Source: Lepiota brunneoincarnata
Lineage: Eukaryota > Basidiomycota > Agaricomycetes > Agaricales > Agaricaceae
Reading direction: 5' to 3'
Length of the DNA: 64,000 nucleotides
NCBI GenBank assembly: GCA_023014365.1
Contig: JAEBUN010000026.1
Coordinates: forward strand, 62,001 to 126,000
Shown one piece after another: positions 57,345 to 64,000 of this stretch (its first letter is position 1; each line of letters starts with the position of its first letter). The notes below the pieces were generated by a model, which saw only the letters and a list, made by a program, of their open reading frames with translations, made no database searches and was not told the DNA's origin. A program made the translations under genes and the position numbers.

Positions 57345-57745
57345 CGCTCCCCACTCGAAATCCGAACCACTTGTGTGAGCTGACCAGCCAGAGCTAATAG
57401 CTCAGACTCTTCACTCGGTGCTGAATGCGCGTCCCCAGCGTCCCCAGCCACTATCGCCGTTCCCCAAAACATTTCTGTGTTTTGCACTGCTTTGCATCAG
57501 CCATCAGCCAGCTGCCCCAAAAAATATACACACCCACAACGGAACGCATCAACCGGCCCAAAAAAGTCCGCGTCAGCCCGCCCTGTGCCGATCCCGCTTG
57601 CAGCCGTGGGCTTTCCACCTTGGGCCGTCTTGGCTACCCCATCCCCGCTGCCGTCGTTGCAAACACGATACTCATCCCAGAGGCCCACTTTCCTGATTCA
57701 GCTCATCCACACTTCTACCATCACGACAGCCCCATGCATGTCAGT
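57345..57745 (-). pseudogene. relic of the DUF7223-like gene 3' part
   Basis: Similar to 59080-59515 in the gene next door, same orientation: the AAATGTTTTGG start of the last exon, GGCCCAAAAAAG/AGCCCAAAAAAG, GGGCTTTCCACC and CACACTTCTACCA blocks (plus-strand sequence) occur in the same order. Frames are broken, so only a footprint remains. Confidence 0.75.
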
Positions 57746-57749
57746 GTGC

Positions 57750-59052
57750 CCAACTCTACAAATACTCCCGCATTCACAGCCCCATCCCGCGACACTCCCC
57801 TGACAGAAGGAAAACAGCATTGACGTGCATACTAGAGCTATTACTGCAGTAGCTGTGAGATGTGGAGTAGCGGGGAATCAACGTCGAAAAGATAGACGGA
57901 GTCAGGCAGGTGCCCCGGCTGAACATGAGGCTCACCTCAAACGGGTCTTCCATGACAGCATCACCACCCAACAAGCCGAATGCACCGCAAATGCACGAGA
58001 TTTGGACCCGAAAAAAAGACCCCTAACCGTTGCCCCCCATCCTCTTCCTCTCTGCGATCAAGGCCAATGACTTTGACCACAACAATATGGAGTTCGAGTG
58101 GGCGGACAAACATCAAATATTCAGAACAGACGTGTTTGAGGTAAGTATACCCATATTCGCCCTCCACCATCGCCTTGACCAAGATTTATAAATATACAGC
58201 CTGGCACGCAAGTTCGACCCTGCACTTGAGGCTGCCGATACCCAAGCAGGGGAGGGAGCCAGATAGCCACCTCGTGAAAGCGACGGCAGTGTTAAAGTCA
58301 CTGATACCCCAGATCCCGATAAGCCACTCAGCGTCGCAAATCAGTGGAAGCAGCCGACTGACATTGGGGTCAACGATTTTGGCGTTGGAAATGGGGTTTA
58401 CTCTTCCATTTTCATCTCACTCCCGATTCCGGTTTTGTCGAGACATGTTTCTCCCTCGATGCGGAAGTATTCTACCTTCTAGGATAAGAACTTGGTCACC
58501 AACACCATGTTCAACCCCAGATACTGTCACTGCTTTCCCATTCGACCTCACAGCCACAAGGGGCATCATGCACTGATATAAGGGTGGAAACCCGTCTATT
58601 ATGGTTTGAACACACGTGGAACCTTAGCGACCCATTATCTAGGTACTTATGGTTTAACCCTGTGTATACTCAACTTGCGGTATCCGAATCGAAGAGTGAG
58701 AGGATTCGGCTTGCAGAGAGACAGTGTGAAGGAGTCAGCCTGTGTTACCTCAGTGATTTTCTACTCGTAGGACAAGGGGTTCGACAGGGCGTAGACTCCC
58801 TACTCTTCCTACTCCGGTTCTAGGCCTGACATAAAACAAGAGGGATTCAACCTACCCATGGCTGAGTCTTATGTGGAGGCACTGCATGAGTCCCTACTGG
58901 CTTCAGCCCAGCTATCGATTAGCGAGCAGCTTCACTTGGTAGAGGACGCAGAGAACAGCAGGTTAATGACAATTTGCGACTATTTACATCATATCTCGGC
59001 AATCCTAAACTCACACTCAGTCAAGCTCACCACACTCTCAACACAAATCCAC
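57750..59052. other. stretch without a confident gene
   Basis: Contains an exon-like plus-strand block at 58040-58140 with a GTAAGT donor and a TATACAG acceptor at about 58199 (see findings), and a 75-codon plus-strand frame starting ATG at 58858 that overlaps the end of the next gene. Neither is convincing. Confidence 0.4.
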
Positions 59053-61446
59053 TCACTGTGTGGCTGCTACGAGTTCATCAGCTAGAGACTGTAACTCAGA
59101 CACTTCGTTGCACTCGAGGTTGAATGCGCGTCTCTCCAGCGTACTCAACGACCGCCGCCGCTGGACCTGGCTCTGATCTCCAAAACATTTCTTGATAGTA
59201 CATATGTCAGCCATCACCACGGTTTGCCCACCCTACAAACAAACTCACCTTGAACAGCTCAAAGTCCCTTGAAAAGAGCGGAATCTTTGTCGACGCATCA
59301 AACAGCCCAAAAAAGCCTGCATCTGCTCCCACATTCACATCCAGTCCTGCATCGATCTCAAAGCATCCCCCAACCGAGCCGCTGATGGCCTTGGGCTTTC
59401 CACCCGTGGTCGTCTTAGCTGCACCACTCCCGCTCGCCTTCTTTGCTGCCCTCTTTGCAAAGTAATGCTCACTCCGGGGATTAACCTCCTTCTCCGGTCC
59501 AGTCCACACTTCTACCAACCGATACCGTCATACTTGCCGACGTATCCAACTCGAGAAATACCTCCGCCTCCGCCACCCCATCCAGTGCCGAAATCCCAAA
59601 GTTCAGGCTCGGAATCAAGTGAGCTTCGACCGTACCTGTCGCCTGGGCCGATGGTGCCACGGAAAGCTTCAACGCTAAAACGACAAACCTCAGCAACCCC
59701 CAGCCTCCAAAACATATGATCTCGCCCTACTCACGCGTATCACCAGGAGCGAATGTCCCGCCCTCGCCTCCGCCTTGTGGGAACACGAACTCTGCTTTCT
59801 TAATGTGATAGTTGATCCCCACCGTCATATCCACATCCAAATCCAACGACGCCTTAGTTTGTGCATTGATCTGGAACGATGGTCCGATCGACAACACCCT
59901 ATGTTCAATGAGCGTCAACCACTCCCCCCTCCACCCCAACTCAAAATCAAGCTCACCCAGGAAAGTCCAGCCCTGGGATCCCAACCTCAAAAAGCTTGAT
60001 CTTCCCAGAATCAAGCGTCCCACCCACACCCGCATTCATCACGACCGCACCATCCAAATCCGCCGTCAGAGCTAGTGTAAATACTTTAATCATTACACAA
60101 TCCGGGCCAGGGACGGCTACACTCACTACTCGTCAACCCAAATTCATCAATTTTTGGCGGTACGAGCGTCCCACTCGCAACAACGCCCACCGTTGCCAGC
60201 GCATGCACCTTGGCCTGCACATCAATCTTGATATTGGCTCTCCTGTCCTGACAGTCCAGATCCTGATCCACAAGGGTGAATGACTTATCCAAATCAATCG
60301 GGTCTAGGTTCTTTGTCTTGTCCACGTTGATCTCGTTGGCGTCCTGCGCTGCATCTTTGACAGAGTCGACTGCGTCTCCTACTGCGTCACCAGCGTTGTC
60401 AACTGCACCCGTGACCGAGTCGACGGCATCTCCAGCAAAGTCTTTGACAGAGTCCACTGCACCTCCTGCCGCATCTTTGACAGTGTCAACCGCATCTCCT
60501 GCAGCGTCATCCCACACTCTTAGCTGCGCCCTTCGCCGAATCGACCGCACCTCCTGCCACTCCCTTCACCGAATTAACCGCATCCCCCACAAAGTCTCCG
60601 AAACCCCTCTTTCCGTAAATTCGACTCCTCCTGCGTTTCCCACCTCCAACAGCGGACGTATCGAGATCACCTTTAGACGCCGCCCCTGGTACATTCGCAC
60701 CCACCAACGCAAAGTTCACCTTCCCGGTTCTGCACATGGTTATTAACGGCGCAGAAACCACCAGCACGACAGGACGAGAAAACACACTTGGATACATCAC
60801 CCTCCCCAAACTTCATGTCAAGCGTCAAGGCCCGAACCGTGGGGTGCTTCCCACCATCCTCCCTCCTCACCAATCGCCTCGCGATAGCCGCTGGGATATC
60901 TTGATCATCCGGCACCCATACTTTAGCAATGCGCGCAAATGGACCTTTGCCGCACTACATCTCAAAGGTTAGTCCCTTATCGCCCACCAAAACTTAGTGG
61001 GGACTCACGTTTTCGGGCAGCCGAACGACCTTTCCCACTGCGTCTTCCTCACTCACACCGGCAGAATTAGACGCAGAAGACGTAGCGAAGAGGTGTCCAC
61101 ACCCCGCTTGATTCGCCTCGTCATCCCTACACACGATCCGAATATCCTGCTCCATTGCATCTGGCGCACATCCGACAATCTCCCATCCGGCAGCGGTGGT
61201 GATGTCTGTGATGGCTGTATCACTGCCCCACTATATTTTCATATCAAAACAAGTGTGAGTGTAAGTTGTCAAGGGAGGAGTTGGATACGCAACGATTTTG
61301 ACAGTGCCTGATGGGCCTGTGCTTGATGTGGGTAGGTCATAGGAACATGTACCCGAGAGACAGGGTTTAGTCCAGTCGTTGAAGGCGTGGATTGGGGTGC
61401 TGAGAACGAGGAGGGCGGAGAGTGTTGTGAATTTTGATCTCCTCAT
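59053..61446 (-). CDS. large secreted DUF7223-like protein, with one frameshift
   Basis: Predicted secreted protein of the Basidiomycete family annotated with DUF7223; no biochemical role is known. ATG 61446 opens a signal peptide (MRRSKFTTLSALLVLSTPIHA), then WTKPCLSGTCSYDLP and, after an intron, WGSDTAITDI. Further on come VRLPENCGKGPFARIAKVWV with DDQDIPAAIARR, SKTGKVNFALVGANVPGAA (across a GTGTGT donor), a repeat region, then TLVPPKIDEFGL, TLDSGKIKLFEVGIPGLDF, PSFQINAQTKASLDLDVDM and SIGPSFQI-type blocks, and a last exon with KCFGDQSQ ending at the TGA at 59055-59053. The C-terminal two thirds alternate like beta sandwiches. An extra base in a three-C run (60511-60513) breaks the frame inside the repeat region; elsewhere all joins work. 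Real gene with an assembly error or a young pseudogene. Confidence 0.78.
60345..60530 (-). repeat. 11-residue coding repeats in the DUF7223-like gene
   Basis: On the minus strand the protein repeats the theme GDAVDSVKDAA with variants (GGAVDSVKDFA, GAVDNAGDAVG) about five to six times, extending weakly to 60620. The 11-residue period is like that of LEA-type or apolipoprotein-like amphipathic helices. Confidence 0.85.
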
Positions 61447-62660
61447 GGTTTTTTCTCGACCGAATGAATGAGTGAAATGAGACCAGCCCGAGTGTGGATG
61501 AAAGAACGAAAGGCACCCGCCCAGGGAACGGAGCGCAAAGAAGGAAGGAAGGGAAGAGGGAAAATATGTATGGCGTCTAGCAGTGGAACCATATATACCT
61601 TCCCATCGTGACGACAGTGTTGTTTTTCTGACATGTACGAAGCATCTGTGCGTGTGTGTGTGTTGTAAATGCGACCACGCGAATGGTCCCTATTGTACAT
61701 ATTAGAAGATAGATATCATACTTGGCAGAAGCAACCATGGCACCACATCACTGGGTACAAGAGCTCAGTTGCTTCCCATGTGTGTACCTAGATACTACTT
61801 TGCAGGGTCCGAAGCGGATGGGAAGGAGGGGTAACTAAGCACCCAGACGGATCTATCATGCCTAGCCTCCCTTTTGATGGGGGAAGTTACCTTCGGAATG
61901 GCATTGTCACCACGTGCCGGCTGTGTATGATCATATGTTGCTTGTTTAGCGACCGCATCATTGGAAAGGTATCCTCACCTGCTGGTCCCACACATGTTTG
62001 TATAGTACGTGATGTTCGTTCTAAGTACCTGCTCCTTGCATCATTCCTAGCCGATCCACCCGTCGGAACTCGGATTTGGAGCAGGAGGGCGAGTTGTGTA
62101 CAGGGGCACCACTCGAGTCTCCACTGGATTGGGTCGACCTTCCAGACGAGATTTGGCACAGAAATAGCGTCAATGGACTTACGAGATAACAGGGTTTCTG
62201 AATGACTTGCGCGATTTTGCCACGGTGTTCCGATTTGTTTGAAAGAAAAGATGCACTGCATATCTTTTTGTCTGATCAACTGAAGAGGTTGTGCAGTTAT
62301 GATGGGTATCATCTTGTCCTCATAATCGGCGGCCTTTTGATTGGGGCTTCCGTCTTGAAATGAGTTGACATACACAGAATCTGGTTAAAGTCGTACCCTC
62401 TGTTTGAAACAGCGGCAAGGAGTCTCCTGGCCTTGCGCTGTGCTGGGAAAGGCGTCGGAAAACCAAAATGCAGTCCCTCTCCCAGCACAGACCCCTAGAA
62501 CCAGCTCTTCGCATGTGTCATTGTTCTTCCTTCATTGCTTCGTTGTCACCGAACATCAAGTTCCCATCCTCTTAGACTATGAACAGGAACTGTATATCCA
62601 AAAGTGACATTCGAGTATTTTTCACTCTGTGGTTTGGGACTGGCCCCTGGCTAATAATGC
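61447..62660. other. gene-free stretch
   Basis: Promoter side of the secreted protein gene (a TATATA stretch near 61593 on either strand) and overlapping short frames at 61858-62607 without support. Confidence 0.45.
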
Positions 62661-62662
62661 AG

Positions 62663-62951
62663 CGAGGCGTCTGTGCTTGGCGCTGAAGGGCGGGTTTGCG
62701 ATGAGAGTCGTTCGAGGCCTTCGGAGCTTATCCCCCGCTTTTTGCAGCATTTATCATCTATTCCACAAGTACGTGAAGCTCTTATAAAAGCGTTTGCTTT
62801 CATCCTTGAGAACGAAGCTGAAACACGCTATCAGCGATCAGCAGCTTCCGATTTTCCTCCAGAGCCTGCCGGAGCAGCTACGGGGCACCTGATTAATACT
62901 CGATTGATCGATTTACTGGGTTCCATGGGCCCAATAACTGGCGATGACTAG
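62663..62951 (+). CDS. possible terminal exon of an unrecognised gene
   Basis: After an acceptor (TAATAATGCAG) a frame runs about 96 codons to a TAG with protein-like helical sequence (SELIPRFLQHLSSIPQVREAL, IKAFAFILENEAETR). No ATG lies in frame within the exon before the core and no convincing upstream exon was found, so it is a partial gene or relic at best. Confidence 0.28.
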
Positions 62952-63100
62952 GATGGACTTATGCTCTCTTGATCAGGAATTCTGGTCCATGTAGGTCAGG
63001 GACTTAGTTGTGGCATCGAACTACTGGAATAAGGTCTTAAATTTGGGCACTTGTTGAGGAAATTGGCTTGCAAACCTGCTGCAAGCTACTGGGGCTCGCG

Positions 63101-63108
63101 TATAAAAG
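63101..63108 (+). promoter_or_regulatory. TATA box near a secreted-peptide relic
   Basis: TATAAAAG followed by a pyrimidine-rich leader. The first signal-peptide-like ATG is at 63294, farther away than in the other peptide genes. Confidence 0.4.
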
Positions 63109-63293
63109 ACCTCCCGGTTTCATCTCTGTACCCCAGAGTCGTTGCATTTCAAACAACGTTCAATCTCTCCAGGTTGATTCTCCAGGTCACTGTTCATGGT
63201 TTCGTACCTTCCACGTAGCTAGCACTCAAACACCACTTTTTTCTTTGCACGCCTGCGCCGGCCGGAGTGCCGACAGGATTGTTTCTTCTAGAC

Positions 63294-63433
63294 ATGAAGT
63301 CTTTCTTTGCCGTTGTTACCACTGCTGCTCTCTTCTCTTGATGACAGCAGAATTCTCATTTGTGAGCTCCACCCCACAGGATGATCAAGTCTACTGGCTG
63401 GCCTGTTTTTCCGAAAGACCCGAGTGTCCCTGA
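63294..63433 (+). pseudogene. possible small secreted peptide gene, frameshifted
   Basis: ATG at 63294 opens a signal-peptide-like stretch (MKSFFAVVTTAALFS) that hits TGA after 15 codons; the adjacent frame continues with MTAEFSFVSSTPQDDQVYW and two cysteines to the stop at 63433. One inserted or lost base would join them. The minus strand is also open here (63391-63618). Confidence 0.3.
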
Positions 63434-64000
63434 CAAGGCGACGCACTCTTCGAAGCGAGGCCCTTGCAGTACTTGTTGTCTTGACACAGCATGAGTAGCC
63501 ACTGATTGTAATTAGGCGCCAGTGGCTGTACGTTTACCCGTATCCAAGATATGAATGCGGGAGAATGATGGTCGATATCCATCAGTGAACTGGTCTGAAC
63601 CGTGGATTGCGTGGTCACTACTATGATGATCGAGCTCGTACGACTCCGGCATTCTGATGGGGAGTCATCCTAATTGCTCTCGTTTGTTTTGTGTTCTCTA
63701 TTTCATATTCTATGGACTTGTAGGTGGATAATTGGACTCCTATTATATTTTAGGTAACATCTGAACGCCGCCGGGGATCCACCAATCCCCACCAGTGCCC
63801 ACCAACCCAGCCCGAACTCACCGAGTTCTGTATGCACACAACATCACTGTGCCAAACCCCACCACACACGCCACGCTGTTCACGGAGTAAAAGGGGTGGA
63901 ACTGTATATGCGTGGAGGGCGAGGAGGCTGGGGAGGTAACAGGAAGGGTGTCTGAGTATATATGTAGGTTTATTCATACGGCAGTTGTAATGGGTCGTAT
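63434..64000. other. gene-free window end
   Basis: Short frames only; nothing recognised. Confidence 0.45.

Noticed and set aside
58858..59085. 75-codon plus-strand frame with an ATG in good context
   Set aside because: Overlaps the last exon of the DUF7223-like gene on the other strand, has no promoter or family; kept only as a remark.
1..64000. Secondary-metabolite, defence-island or CRISPR-like system
   Set aside because: No synthase, helicase/nuclease cassette or spaced repeat array was found; the novelty here is in gene turnover and mobile elements.

Overview
The window reads as nuclear DNA of a filamentous basidiomycete, most likely an Agaricomycete; I cannot name the genus. The reasons are short GT-AG introns of about 45-80 nt, a family of seven-helix membrane proteins and an F-box family typical of Agaricomycetes, a Ty3-type gag/protease remnant, and conserved single-copy genes (GDT1, VPS29, an ankyrin-PH-ORD oxysterol-binding protein) with fungal architecture. 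No bacterial operons, CRISPR arrays or rRNA/tRNA genes were seen. Exon joins were worked out by eye from splice signals and from comparison of paralogues inside the window; no database was searched. Layout: 1.2-2.2 kb GDT1 cation transporter; 2.4-2.7 kb a secreted Cys-rich peptide; 5.1-11.7 kb three tandem F-box genes, two of them in a 2.4-kb segmental duplication and each broken by its own 1-nt insertion; 13.0-17.3 kb a BRE4/ArAE-type membrane transporter; 17.5-18.3 kb VPS29 (retromer); 19.8-20.1 kb a secreted knottin-type peptide; 21.4-23.9 kb an orphan coiled-coil gene between direct repeats; 24.6-26.2 kb a tail-anchored protein gene with a duplicated exon. From 26.6 to 49.1 kb lies a repeat-rich island with four copies of one seven-helix gene (two on each strand; two intact, two decayed), a non-autonomous hAT element with an 8-bp target duplication, an internally deleted Ty3-type LTR element, copies of the family's flanking DNA, an F-box gene and another multi-helix membrane protein gene. 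From 49.9 kb on: two orphan genes, an oxysterol-binding protein gene (53.3-57.3 kb) with a perfect FFAT motif, a large secreted DUF7223-like protein gene (59.1-61.4 kb) with a partial relic beside it, and a gene-poor end with only weak candidates. The housekeeping genes cover membrane traffic and ion balance: GDT1 (Golgi Mn/Ca), VPS29 (endosome-to-Golgi recycling) and the oxysterol-binding protein (lipid transfer at ER contacts). There is no operon-like coupling. The island between them turns over by duplication, transposition and loss of receptor-like and F-box genes. Fragments of window genes (OSBP 5' and 3' parts, DUF7223 3' part, seven-helix 3' part) lie a few kb from their parents. Several single-nucleotide frameshifts occur; whether they are biological or assembly errors is an open question that affects how many genes here are truly dead.
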